Below, one piece after another: positions 22,605 to 34,500 of a stretch of 64,000 nucleotides of DNA. The DNA lies in contig JAFCMP010000077.1 in assembly GCA_017506865.1 (NCBI GenBank), positions 248,001 to 312,000 of the forward strand, given 5' to 3'. Numbering within the stretch: position 1 is the first letter of the stretch; every line of letters starts with the position of its first letter. Origin of the DNA: Tribonema minus. Its lineage: Eukaryota; Sar; Xanthophyceae; Tribonematales; Tribonemataceae. The translations under genes and the position numbers were made by a program. Below the pieces are notes generated by a model. That model saw only the letters and a program-made list of their open reading frames with translations, did not search any database and was not told the DNA's origin.

Positions 22605-25600
22605 CTATTTCTTGCCAACAGTGGTGAGCACCCCCTCAGCGCCGAGGTCAAGCATGAGCGCCTTGGTGTCGAGGTACAGGCGGTTGGTGCCCTTGGAGAC
22701 GGTGGTGGCAATCTCGCGCGCGGCGTCGATGCGCCTTAGCTGCAGGAACCCCGGGTTGTCCTTGATGGCCTTGCCGATGAGCGCTGCCGACTCGGCCTCT
22801 CCCTTGGCCTTCAGCACAATGCTCATCTGCGCAAGACAGTAATGTGAGTTATTGTAAGCGTTGGCGGAGCGGAGGCTTTTGAAGCGTCAGCGCTCGATTT
22901 ATCGTTGTGAGCGCCGCTGTTGGCGATGCTCGACTACATTCCTTGATGGCCTTGCCGATGAGCACTGCCGACTCGGCCTCTCCCTTGGCCTTGAGAGCAC
23001 AATGGACATCTGTGCGCGCGACAGGGATCGGAATTGTGGTGAGCGTTAGCGAAGTTTATGGCGGGGGGCAGAGCTCACATCATCATCATGTTTCTAAGTG
23101 TGGGGGCAGAGCTCAGTTCATCATTGGGCCGCAGCGCATCAGATGAGCGTAGCCGACTCAGCCTCTCCCTTGGCCTTGAGCACAATACTCATCTGCGCGC
23201 GCGGGCATGGCTAGCATTGGAGGTATCGCGGGCGACGGTCATCTGAGAGCAAGTGATGGAAGATAGGCAGGTATGGTACTTGTGAGGGTGGTCAGATCAT
23301 CAGGCAAAGACGACCCAGCGCCTCCCCGGGCTTTGCAGCGGCTGCAGAGTTCGGCAGTAAGGCGAAGGTGAAGGTTAGCAATTTTATCGCGCTAAGCATG
23401 ACGGCAGATTTACGAACTTGCACAGCAGCAGTGACAGGGTTCGAGGTGACGTCAGTGGCCTCTCCTTTGGCCTTGAGCACACTGAGCAGCGGCCACAAAG
23501 TTGGGCATTGGGGCTGGGGTCAGCAGTCTCTCCCTTGACTCCGAGTAAAGCAATACGCTTGACCATGTGCGAAGCAGCAGTGACAGAATTCGAGGCAAGG
23601 GTTGGGCTGACCAATCTCTCCTTCGGCCCTGAACAGCTTTGCGTCCCGGCCAAGTGAGTGAGTACTCACTGAAAGTAATCGAAGTTAGTTAAGGATCAAC
23701 TTGAGTTGACGCCCGCTCACCTTCTCCTGCACCGCCTTCATAACCCGTACTTGGCGCGCTCAGCATCCTGCTGTGCGACCTGCCTGACCTCGATTTTCTG
23801 AAGTTGAACTTTGGAAAAAATTGAAGTTGGCGCTCGCTCCCACCTTCTGCACCGCCTTCATAACGACGTACCTGGCGCGCTTGGCATTAAGTAATTAAAC
23901 CACCAAGCAAAAACTCAACAACGGCATGCTGAGCCTTCAGCCATTTTTGTCGACTTGAACTTTGTACTCCAAAAGCAGGTGATGCTCTCACCTTCTCCTG
24001 CACCGCCTTCATGACGACGTACTCGGCGCACTCCACGTCCTGCTGCGCGACCTGCTTAGCCCCATATCATGAAGTTGAACTTGAGACTAAAATTATTGAA
24101 GTTGACGCTCGCTCTCACCTTCTCCTGCACCACCATCATGACGACGTACTTGGCGCGCTCAGCATCCTGCTGCGCGACCCGTTTTGGCCTCGCTCAAATA
24201 TTGCAAAGTTGAACTTTAACTAAAATGAATTGAAGTTGACGCTCACTCACCTTCTCCTGCACCGCCTTCATGACGACGTACTTGGCGCGCTCGGCATCCT
24301 GCTGCGCGACCTGCTTGGCCTCGATAGCCGCAGTGTACTCGCGCGAGAACGCCAGGTGCGTGATGGCCACGTCGTCAAGTTCAATCATGAAGTCGCGCGC
24401 GCGGAGCGTCAGCGCCTCGCGGATCTGCGGCCCAGCGCAGGACAGAGCGGCGGCGTCAGTTTTTCTGGTCATTAGTAAGAACAAAAAATCTTGTGATGAG
24501 AATATGCGCTGCTCTATCAACTGAAATCAGCAGCCAGCAGCCTCAACTCGTGTTACAGCATCTGCTACGATGGCACAACGGAGAGTGGTGTTGCGAACGC
24601 GAGCGCTGTCACACATCGTGCTTGTAGCTGATCCACTTTGACGTGTCTTTTAAGGGTGCTGTTGGATTGAAGGTGAGATGGTGGTGGGGCGGTGAGCCAC
24701 ACAACGCGCCAGGCGCGGTGGTAGAGGGGGGAAGGGGGGGGGGGGGGGCTGGCGTAGGCCACAAACTATAGATGGGTGACATTGAAGACCGTACGCGAGT
24801 TGCCAGCAAGGAGCATCGTCCGCGCAAGATTTATGTGACCATCTGTTTTTCGCACGGTACATTGTGTTGAGGAGGGAGCGCGCAGCAGGGCTCGTCGATT
24901 TGAACATGCACTTCGCGCGTCATCAGCAGCTCCTGCGCACTTGTCTGTTACAAGCGGCAGCCGAAGTGATAGGGGTCTCACCAGCTACACGAGTTGCACT
25001 GCAGCGCTCACGGCTTCGTCGCGTTGTCTGACAAAATTGGCATCCGAAACAGCATTATATCACAAGCTGCAACACAAGTTGCGCTGCAGTGCTCGGCAGA
25101 CTAGCGCAGCAGCAGCGCTTACCGATTTTAACACATCCTTACGCTTCATCACCAGCTCAGACACGTTGTCTGACGAAAGTGGCATCCAAAACAGCATTAT
25201 TATCAGCTACGCATCACACTGCAGTGCTTAGCAGCCTGATGCAGCATTGCTCGCCGATTTTGACACGTCCTCACGCTTGGTCAGCAGCTCGGACGCGTTG
25301 TCTGACAAAAGTGGCATCCAAGATAGCATTAACACCAGTGCTGCACTGCAGTGCCCAGTAAAGTGTCACAGCGGCAGCGCTCACCGATTTTGACACGTCC
25401 TCACGCTTGGTCAGCAGCTCGGACGCGTTGTACTTGGCCACCACCGCCTTGAGCACCTCGTTGATGATGGACGGCAGCACGCGGTCGTCGTAGTTCTGAT
25501 GCGGCGCAACGGAGCAGACATATGACAGTTACGGCGGTTGAGCGTTGCTGCATTACTGTAACGGTGGGCAGCAAGTTACTATGAAAACGGACATACACTT

Positions 25601-28600
25601 ATAATTGAGCGCTGCTGCACTACTGTGTGATGATGGACGGCAGCACGCAGTCGTCGTAGTTCTAAGGCACCGCAGCATATGACATACAGTTACAGTTTAG
25701 CGTTGCTGCATTCTAGTGATGGTTGGCAGCACGCGGTCGTCATCGTTCTGAGGCGGCATGGGTGATGACAGGTACGGTTGAGCGTTGCTGTATATGAAGT
25801 GATTAGGGGGGCAGCGCAGTGATTGCAGTTCTGAGGCGGCGCCGCAGCACAGACATGACAGTTACGGTTGGGCGCTGTTGCATCGCTAGTCTCGAGGAGG
25901 CAGCGCGCAGTCGTCGTGGTTCCGAGGCAGCGCGGCAGAACATGTGACAGTTATAGTTTGAGCGCTGCTGCACTACTAGTGACGGGGGGGCAGCGCGCGG
26001 TCGTCGTAGTTCTGAGGCGGCATGGCATATGACAGTTACGGTTCGAGCGCTGCTGCATTACTAGTGACGGGCAGCACTAAGTGTGCAGACTGAGCCCTGC
26101 TACCTGGTGCAAGCGCCCGTTGATGAACGGCAGCTGCGAGAATTTGGGGGGCTTGCGCAGCTCGCGAGGAGCGGCATCTACACATTTCACACATCACCTA
26201 TCTACAAAAAAACATACCAATCATATGTTGTACTTCAAATTGGTATGCACTTCACACAGCAAGCAGTCTGAGCGCGTGCGGAGCGTCAACTGCACAACTA
26301 CTTCAAGAGAACGATCGCCCGGTGCAGGCGCCGGTAGATGAACGGCAGCTGCGTGACGTTGTGGCGCTTGTGCAACTAGAGCGGAGCATCACCATTACTT
26401 GATCTACTTGACCAAAAAGGAGAGCAATAGAGATGTTTGTAAACAAGAAAAATGAAATAAGTGAAAAAATATTCAGAAATTCTGCGGAAGCAGCACTGCT
26501 CACCTGGTGCAGGCGCCGGTAGATGAACGGCAGCTGCGTGAGGTTGGGCTTGTGCAGCACGCGCAGCGTCACGTTGACCATCTGCAAGTCCTTGGACCCC
26601 GTGAGCGTGGTGAGCTGGTGCGGGCGCGTGCGGACGTCAAAGATGATGGGCCACTCCATGCCGGGGATGACAAAGTGCATGCCCTCCGAGTACGTGTTCT
26701 CGGGGCCGTCCTTGATGCCCGAGATACGGTTGAAGACGATCGCGCGGTGACCGCCCTCCACTGCGCACGCAGTTGAAGTAGCGAGGGGGGATGGGGGGGG
26801 GGGGGGGGGTAACGCGAAGCTCTGTCAGTGACGGTCCCTCCAAGACTTAAAATCTGACGTGGCGATTTGAGAGAGGCGGTTGAAGACGATCGCACGGTGA
26901 CCGCCCTCCACTGCGCACGCGTTTCAAGTAGCGAGGGGGGGGGAGGGGGGGTTAAACGCGAAGCTCTGTCAGTGACGGTCAAAGATGATGGGCCACTGCA
27001 TGCTGGGGATGACAAAGTGCATGTCCTCCAAGTACGTGTTCTCAGGGCTGCCCTTGCTGACGGAGAGACGGTTGAAGACGATGGCGCGGTGACCGCCCTC
27101 CACTGCGCACGCAGTCGACGAAGGGGGAGGGCGGGGTGTCACACGCGTAGCTCTGTGTTAAAACGCAGCCAGCCAGTGACGGTCTCTCAATCACTGAATT
27201 TCATGGTGCGATTTGAGAGCGGCAATTGAAGACGATGGCGCGGTGACCTCTCTCCACTGCGGACGCAGTTGAAGAAGGGGTGGGGTGGGGGGGGCTGAGG
27301 GGTGGGGGGCCGATGAGCATATGTGGAGCGCTGTCATCAGAGTTCGCCAGCCACTGGGTGTCCCCAAACACCGTCGATGACGTTGACTTGTACAGGCACA
27401 GGTTCTCAGACCAAGCAGTAATGGGACAGTCCTCATGTACCAATGAGGCGATTCAGTTGTGCGCGCCACTGACCTAGGGTTACGGTGAGGGTAAGCGTTC
27501 GGGTCAGACGTAAAGTGATCAAGGCTGCAGTGCACGCCCCACCAAAGCACTGAACAGGTGGCCAGTCCATGGCCAGCTTCTGTGTGGTTTTATTGAACTA
27601 TTTGAAGTCGAACTTCATCAGGTGACGCTCCTCGCAAGTACATGCCCAGCGGCTTTTGGCATTCTTTTTGGGGCTAGCCCTGTGCCTCACAGTGCGCACA
27701 GTGTCAGCGCGCGCTGGTCACAATGCGGACCCTGATCCTTATGGCAGCAGTCATCCGTACACCGACCCCGAATGCGACGGCAGACCCGCAGCCTACGGCA
27801 GCTCTCACATCTACTGAGCCAAGCCGTCGCACAGCCCCAGATACAATGAGCAAAGCAGACATCATGTGCTTGCACGACTGTGAGCGCACGAGCACAGATG
27901 GGTAGTGATGATGTTTGCCCATAGAATGGCAACAATGGCGTATACACTCAAAAAGCGCTGGCTCCCGGCCCTCTGGCACGGGACGCGTTACAATCACGAG
28001 GGTCTGCCCCCCCCCCCCCCTCACAGGCTGCCGCTCCCACTTCAGCCCTCAACACTGCTGACACACAGCGCGTACTGTGCTAAGCTCTGACAAAGAGTCC
28101 ATATACTCACAGTCCACACACTCCTGAGAGTCCACACTTAACTACATTTCGACTGTATTTCTTACTTCAAGTACTGGAGGTTGAATTTCATCAGGCGACG
28201 CTTCTCGCCCCTAGATCAGCTGTGCCCATCACCAAGCAGACACCAACAAATTGGGCATGTACCAGCACAGGTCCACCCTTTCAGATTGGCTGCTGCGGAG
28301 AGTACTGGCAGAGTGAACCTACTCCTACTTGAAGTACATGGTACTGGAAGGGTAAACCCACTACTTAAGCAGCACAATGCTCAGCAGCCATGTAGCGCAG
28401 GAGCGCCATAACTTAGGTTCAACCCTCGAGCTATCTTGGACGCTTGCGTTGGACCAAAGCCCTTAGCGCAAGTTCGAGTGCAAGTGGTACGTACTACATA
28501 CAGTCCAGCCAGTTTCGCGTTGACGCACATTCGTCAGGATTGCACTTGAACAGTGCAGTGCAGTACTTCACACTTCACAGAGTGCCATAGCCACAGACCG

Positions 28601-29325
28601 CACAGTTATGCGCATATGCAAATTTGCTCAAGAAAGCGTGCTTTGCTAGAAATGCGGCCAGTGCAGCACGCAGAAACAGCTGTTGTTGAAGCACACACAC
28701 CAGCTTGTGTGAATAGCATCATATGCAACATCCTGCCATCCTGGCTGAGCATTGACCACGTGACTTATTGTATGCATACCCACAGCAGGACTGGTGTTGA
28801 GCCATGAAAAAGAGATGGGCCATCTTTGCGATTGGGTCGACGGGGCGCAACTCTGTCAAGAGTATGGCAAGTAGCTGGTTGAGATGAGACTGCAGCAATC
28901 CTCGGCTACATCGTGCCGTGCTCTCAGAGAGCAGCGCGTGCTGCTGCGTGGTGTACGGCAAAAGTACCCATGCATGTGCGTGAGAAAAAAGGTCAAGGGA
29001 CGGCACGTTTGGCCAGATGATCACACTTCAAATTTCAAACTTCAAATGCCATCCGTGTGTCGGACCCCCAATGATGTGATGGGATCTGAGCCATTTAAAC
29101 CCGCTCGCCTTACATGCTTCATTGAGCACAATGCAGTTGTAAAAGCATCTTCACCGCTCGGTCAGCATTAAATTCATGAATCTACACATAAACACTCTAC
29201 TTGCCTGTGAAGACGGAGTTGTAGCCTGCTACGCCGAGAGCCCCCACGCCCAATGCCGCCTTCAGCACCGCCCCAATCGGTCCTCCGCCCTGCGGCATCT
29301 TATCAAAAGCCATTCTTCCCGCCAT
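22605..29325 (-). CDS. PHB2: Prohibitin-2 (SPFH/band-7 family)
   Basis: Five exons on the complementary strand: 29325-29205, 26760-26504, 25495-25385, 24424-24251, 22826-22605; phases close to give 294 aa (human PHB2 has 299). Residues 17-39 form the N-terminal membrane anchor ending SVFTVEGGHRA, a prohibitin signature. The SPFH domain follows ([37 protein letters not shown], then [25 protein letters not shown], here read in pieces). After it come [26 protein letters not shown] and the coiled-coil part, with [13 protein letters not shown] near the end. PHB2-like rather than PHB1-like wording ([16 protein letters not shown]) decides the paralogue. Prohibitins form rings with PHB1 in the mitochondrial inner membrane (family knowledge). 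Intron 1 (2.4 kb) has a GC donor (GCAAGT) required by phase. Introns are filled with ghost exon copies. Confidence 0.95.
22940..23490 (-). repeat. Ghost copies of PHB2 exon 5 acceptor edge
   Basis: Read on +, copies at 22940-23012, 23140-23200 and 23450-23482 repeat 'gccgactcggcctctccctt' and 'ggccttgagcacaat', the 5' part of exon 5. The first two keep the CAG-type acceptor environment ('atctg(c/t)gcgcg'). Confidence 0.9.
23716..24195 (-). repeat. Ghost copies of PHB2 exon 4 donor edge
   Basis: Four units before the true exon end at 24251: 23720-23790, 23840-23885, 23990-24055, 24115-24185. Each holds 'caccttctcctgcaccgcc' or a close variant, 'ttcatgacgacgtac', 'ggcgcgct' and 'tgctgcgcgacctgc'. 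The spacers are gaagttgaac-rich. Confidence 0.92.
25003..26035 (-). repeat. Ghost copies flanking PHB2 exon 3 on both sides
   Basis: On the donor side, about 25110-25175 and 25245-25320 repeat 'accgattttgacacgtcctc' and 'acgc(t)tggtcagcagctc'. On the acceptor side, copies near 25625-25665, 25700-25755, 25805-25840, 25890-25930 and 25985-26025 repeat 'cagcacgcggtcgtcgtagttct'-like sequence plus 'gagcgctgctgcat' spacers. The true exon is 25385-25495. Confidence 0.88.
26093..26380 (-). repeat. Ghost copies of PHB2 exon 2 donor edge
   Basis: Copies at 26093-26150 and 26318-26385 repeat 'acctggtgcaagcgcccgtt'-like and 'gatgaacggcagctgcg' sequence of the exon 2 end (true exon end 26504). Confidence 0.9.
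26868..27275 (-). repeat. Ghost copies of PHB2 exon 2 acceptor edge
   Basis: Copies at 26874-26925, 26985-27115 and 27220-27270 repeat 'cggttgaagacgat' and 'gcgcggtgaccgccctccac'. The middle copy extends about 130 bases into the exon, including 'gatgatgggccactgcatg'. All keep the acceptor context and are separated by G-rich runs. Confidence 0.92.
29204..29204 (-). other. GC donor of PHB2 intron 1
   Basis: Exon 1 ends ACAG and the intron begins GCAAGT. Joining G to TG GAG GGC gives the conserved SVFT-VEGGHR junction, so the GC-AG reading is required by phase and family sequence. Confidence 0.85.
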
Positions 29326-31220
29326 GATTGTATCGCCTCCCTGCTCCCTGGATGCAAGTGCTGGGTGCAAATACGATATAGCAACACAGGGATTTGCGTA
29401 GGTTGGAGGGTCACTGTGCACAGACAACAATTGCACCTGCAAAGAGAGAAAAGTGATCACTGATAGGATATTCAACTGTTAACGGATATCAAGGCCTCAG
29501 AGGAGCATCAGCCTACCGCAGCTGAAGCAGAGCAATCAGGTGGCAGTCAGAGAGTGGACACGCCGACAACACACAGCTGAGTTGACGCCAGCATCGTCAG
29601 AACCAAAGAGTGGCCAGAAAAACAGCAGACACTAGTAGCCGTGACATCTACCCCGCTGTGGTGGGGGGGCTGCACGCAAGATGGCGAAGAACGTGCTTGG
29701 TTCCTAGGTTCCACAGATGTCCTAGGCCGCAAGTTTTTGCAGCGCACACAGCTACTGTATGAATATGGCTGAGCTCTCACCTGTATGCTACGCGGTGGGC
29801 ACTACCGATCAATCAGATTACGCCGCGCTCCTCTTCCTGTGTCAAGGATCCAGGGCTGCGAGTTCCTGAGAACTCGCAAGTCTGAGTTGCTGAGTGAGCG
29901 CGACTCGAAACGAAGTGGGTTGAATGTGCAGGTTCTGCATGCCGCCCCCGTAACGCGTAAGGACAGTAGCGGGGGCTCTGATGCAGGTGAGGGGGCGGCA
30001 GCGGATGAAGTTCGCCTGGATGCCTACTGTAGCCGGTTCTGGTCATGACTTGAAGTTGCAAGAGAGGCAACAAAAGCTGACACTTGGTCCCATGCCCTTG
30101 ATGAGCTTCTGTGTTCTTCGTGATGGCATCATTGTCTGGCATAATTGTATGTGTGCTGCTGATACTCTAGTGGTCAGAGAAATGCACAAGGAACATAGAG
30201 AGTGCCAAGCCCACGGCGTACTTCATAATTGACAAGCAAAAAACCATGGTCACAAGGTCCATTACAGTAATAGCAAAGAGCTCGAGGTTTACTATGCCAA
30301 TGACATTGCATGCTGCCAGAAGCACTGCAGTGCCGTGTACTACTTCAGAGTATAGGTTTAAGTAGAAGTATCTCTTATGAGGCACAACTTCATTATCGGA
30401 CTTGACTGACTTGTGCACCCAGCACAAGAAAACGACTCTGCTGCATTGGCTGCAAGGCATCGCAGTCAAAGCGCTGCATGGCATCAAAATTAAACAGAAG
30501 CAGTCAACAGGGGTAGAAAAAGGCAACACGCGTGGCGCTCTTTTGATCGTGTGACATTCTTTGCATTGACACAGGCAAGCAGCGCTGAGATCTCATCACT
30601 CGAAGGAGCGCTCAAACCACAGTCAGCCCCCAGACTCACATCACAAGATTGTCACACTTTGAAGTAGGACACTCTGGCCGGCACAACACCAGGAACAGAG
30701 CCATTGCCACTGTAGCTCTACGTACCATACTTGGGGGAGACAAAAGCCGCTGCACTGCCCGGCAGCGGGGTGTCGCCAGCCACGCATCCCAACTGGTGTA
30801 ACCCAAGGGCACCACAGTTCGTAGCAAATGCTGACCACAGCGACGAGGGAACCTCCTCATTTGATTCAGCTACTACTAGTAGTACAGTCCTACAAAACAC
30901 CTGATTTGCAATCACTTGTACAAACTGGTTGGCCTAGATTACGTGCACCCTCTTTGTATGCGCACGTGAACTGCATGAGCGCTGCTGCTGTTGCTGTGGC
31001 CGCCGCCGTCGCTGCCACTGCTTACACCAGATGCTTCAGCAGTATAGATGGCTGCACTGCCGCTGCACCAACCCGTCTTGTTGCTGCTGCCATCACCGCG
31101 CCCTTTGGGCATGCGCTGCAAGGGTCGCCATGTCATGTCGCCTGCTGCTGCGCAAGCTGCTGCGCTTGCTGCACCTCTTCCCCCTGCTGCTGCTGCTGCT
31201 GTTGGCGGCGCTGCTCTACG
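29326..31220. other. Region between PHB2 and the JmjC-TPR gene, no firm gene
   Basis: On - a hydrophobic reading frame at about 30400-30167 (with VVHGTAVLLAACNVIGI and MVFCLSIMKYAVGLALSMF) looks like a membrane segment pair ending in a stop. A possible partner exon lies near 30850-30726, ending at a GTACGT donor. No family was recognised, so these remain weak candidates for a small membrane-protein gene. The rest shows nothing assignable. Confidence 0.35.
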
Positions 31221-31321
31221 TCAACCCTGCTGCTGCTGCTGCTGCTGCTGCCGGAGCTCGTGCACCTTGTCCTGCTCATGCTTGGGTTGCTGCTGCTGCA
31301 GCTGCTGCTGCTGCAGCTGCG

Positions 31322-31352
<31 letters not shown>

Positions 31353-31500
31353 GTGCTGGTGGCGGACCTCCTGCGCCTTGTCCTGCTCATGCTTGGGTTG
31401 CTGCTGCTGCTGCTGCTGCAGCTCCTCGTTGTCGTGCTTGGGTTGCTGCTGCTGTTGCTGCTGCTGCCGCTGCCTCGCCTCTTCTGAGCGCTGCTGCTGC
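31180..31500 (+). repeat. (CTG/CAG)n tracts coding the Gln-rich tail
   Basis: Interrupted CTG runs on + read as CAG glutamine codons in the last exon of the JmjC-TPR gene. A longer block 'ttgtcctgctcatgcttggg' occurs twice (about 31268 and 31378), giving two KHEQDK repeats. Confidence 0.85.
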
Positions 31501-34500
31501 TGGTGCCGCTGCTGCTCGCGCAGCCAGCCGAGATGCCGCGTCAGCTGCGCATCAGTTGGCGTCTCGTCTATGGCAGCGGAGAGCAGGGCGAGCGCCTCTT
31601 CCCAGCGCTCCTGAAGCACACAATACGGACATAGGACCCGCCTTTGAGAACGTTGAATATGACACCCTGAGCCTTTCTCCACAGGTGAAGACATGTTGTT
31701 TTCATTGAAATCTCGCTCAGGGCGCGAAAGAGCCCAGCTGAATGGCGTCTAACTTGAAGCTTGCTGTACGAAATCTACATGTCGTGACAGTCTGAGACTG
31801 TCTCAACGATAACCACTGTACCTCAGACGTACTTCCAAAGTCCCGGTCGCATGCGCGAGGCGCAACGTCTTAGAGTTAGGAATTCGGGTTAGGGTCAGGG
31901 TGCGTTGCGTGCCATGCCGCGAACTGAGCAGAGAGCGGCGGTTGATGTGATGGTATGCCTTGTGCCAGTGCCACTTCTGCGCAATGAAGCGGCACCGCAC
32001 ATGGCTCCGGGGTATGAGAACATGCATCCGGCTGGTCTCTGACTGTAGAGAACATGGAAGATCGAATTGTCTTTGCTGCAGCACGATTGTACGAATGCAT
32101 AAGCAAAGGCATGAAAGCAGACTGCGCGCCACGTGGGGCTTGTGGGTGTGTGAGTGGGGGGGGGAGGGCGTGAGCAGCAGTTGGTCTGAGCCAATGGAGC
32201 GGCCTTAGGATTGGGCAGACGAAGCTGCGAATGTGCAAAGCAGACATCAGAGCCGCCCCTGCGCACACCAGCAGCGCATGTCGGAGCAAGCACGAAACGT
32301 GTCAAGTCGAAATGCCGCCGCTAGGGCAAGCATGGCAGGTAGAAACTGCTGCCGCCGCATGTGCGCGCAGCATCCCTGCTCCATCGTGCACTTTTGCAGC
32401 GTCGAATGTCAAGTAGTGGTGAAGAAAAACATCTACCACCAACAGGTGTTGTCGTTGAAACAAGCGCTACTTGTGTATCCTCAATGATTGGTAAAACAGC
32501 ATACATAACGTCTGCCGAAGCAGTGCTCAGCCCTAGGACACCCAGCTGCTGCCACATGCTTGCAGCGCGGAGCGAGTAGTCATCAGTAACCGCATCGACT
32601 CGCAACAAGCGTTGTCCTTTGAAACCGGGCTGATTCTATTCTGTTAAAGGGACATGCATACATACCTGCCCTGCCAGTGCAGTGCTCAGCTCTAGGATGG
32701 CCTCTGGAAAAGGCCCCGCAATGGGGAAGATGCCCTGCTTGATCTGCTGCTCTGCGTGTTCGTAAAGCCCCGCCGACACCATGAATCTGCAGATGCATTT
32801 TGGACAGCACAAGCAGCGCTCAGCATCACAGTGTGCAGAGAAACATTTTTTGTGTGAAGTGGATGAGTATAAGCCAGGATATGCTTTGTACTTTGTACAT
32901 GTCTGTCAACTTCAAGTTGATATGCACCTACATGTTGTGCATACCAATGAACTCACCATTAGCAAGGGTCAACTCAGCAATTGCAAACATGTTGGGATCA
33001 TTGTATGCCGTCTTTTGTAGGGAACAAAAGTGCCATTCAGGAACGGACCAGGCGTCGTCGCCGTGAGCCTGCGCCATTTGAACAATATTCAAAAGTCAGC
33101 AGTTCTGCGCCTTCTCGTCTTGAAAGGTTTTTGCCCGATTGCATTGCCCGATTTTCGTCATCATTTCGATTTTCGTCCTCATTTCGAGGCAACAACACGT
33201 CACTTTCTGTCGACACTGGCGCGGAAAACAACAGAGCATTTGGGCCCCGGTTCTGGACACCGGATTTGAACGCCATAAAAGATGGCCTTAGCTCAAGAAG
33301 CAGCCAAAATGAAAACGAAAATGCTCTTGCAGCGGTGCAGGCCGCACCGATGGGTTTGCCATTGCGACATCGCAGCGCGCTTTCAGTACCAGGATTAGCC
33401 TGTCTCTAAACCCCCCACACCCTAATCCAAAGCTGCTGCATGGCACATGTGCCGCCCCACCGAGCTACTGGGAGGGCGGCAGCATGTATAGAGAGATATA
33501 TATAGAGATATATATATATAGAGAGGGCATGCATGAATGTATATAGGGTATGGCCTTGCTCAGGAGCCAGCAATGTCCAAGCACCTGCTGCGGTCAGGTA
33601 GCGCTACGCTCCACCAATCCCCCGGATTCCAACCATTGGAACCAAACTGGGGAGATACGGGGGTGGCAAGGGGGGCGGGAGGGGCGGTTGCAGGCACAGA
33701 ACTGTGGCAACAGCGACTGTTGTGTGGCGTAGCGGCGGCACCTCCGCCGGTGCAAACAGCGGCGACAGCCTAGACTCAGGCCAGAGTGTGTACATCAAAG
33801 AACTCGCCAGCAGTTGTGCTGCGAAACCAACAGTCAACAGGAGTACTCCATGAACATGGTGAATATTTATAGTATCACCTGGCAAGGTTGAGACGTGCTG
33901 TCACGGGCGTGGCCGGCGGCACCTCCGCAGCACAGAATGCTGCGACAGCGCCTAGTCTCAAAACAGTAGATTTGCAGATAGCCATGTTTTCCCACAAGCC
34001 GTCAGCACTTGTGGCGCAAATAGATATTCACTGGAAGCATTCGTCTATCAATGATCTCCTGGCAAGGTTGAGGCGTGTTGTAACCAGCGCGGCCGGCGGC
34101 ACCTCCGCAGCACAGAATGCTGCGACAGCACCTAGTCTCAAAACAGTAGATTTGCAGATAGCCATGTTTTCCCACAAGCCGTCAGCACTTGTGGCGCAAA
34201 TAGATATTCACTGGAAGCATTCATCTATCAATGATCTCCTGGCAAGGTTGAGGCGTGTTGTAACCAGCGTGGCCGGCGGCACCTCCGCAGCACAGAATGC
34301 TGCGACAGCGCCTAGTCTCAAAACAGTAGATTTGCAGATAGCCATGTTTTCCCACAAGCCGTCAGCACTTGTGGCGCAAATAGATATTCACTGGAAGCAT
34401 TCATCTATCAATGATCTCCTGGCAAGGTTGAGGCGTGTTGTAACCAGCGTGGCCGGCGGCACCTCCGCAGCACAGAATGCTGCAACAGCGCCTAGTCTCA

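Noticed and set aside
33230..33280. tRNA-like T-arm word 'gttcaaatccggtgtcc' on -
   Set aside because: The flanking bases do not pair as a T-stem and no D-arm or acceptor stem is present at the right distance.
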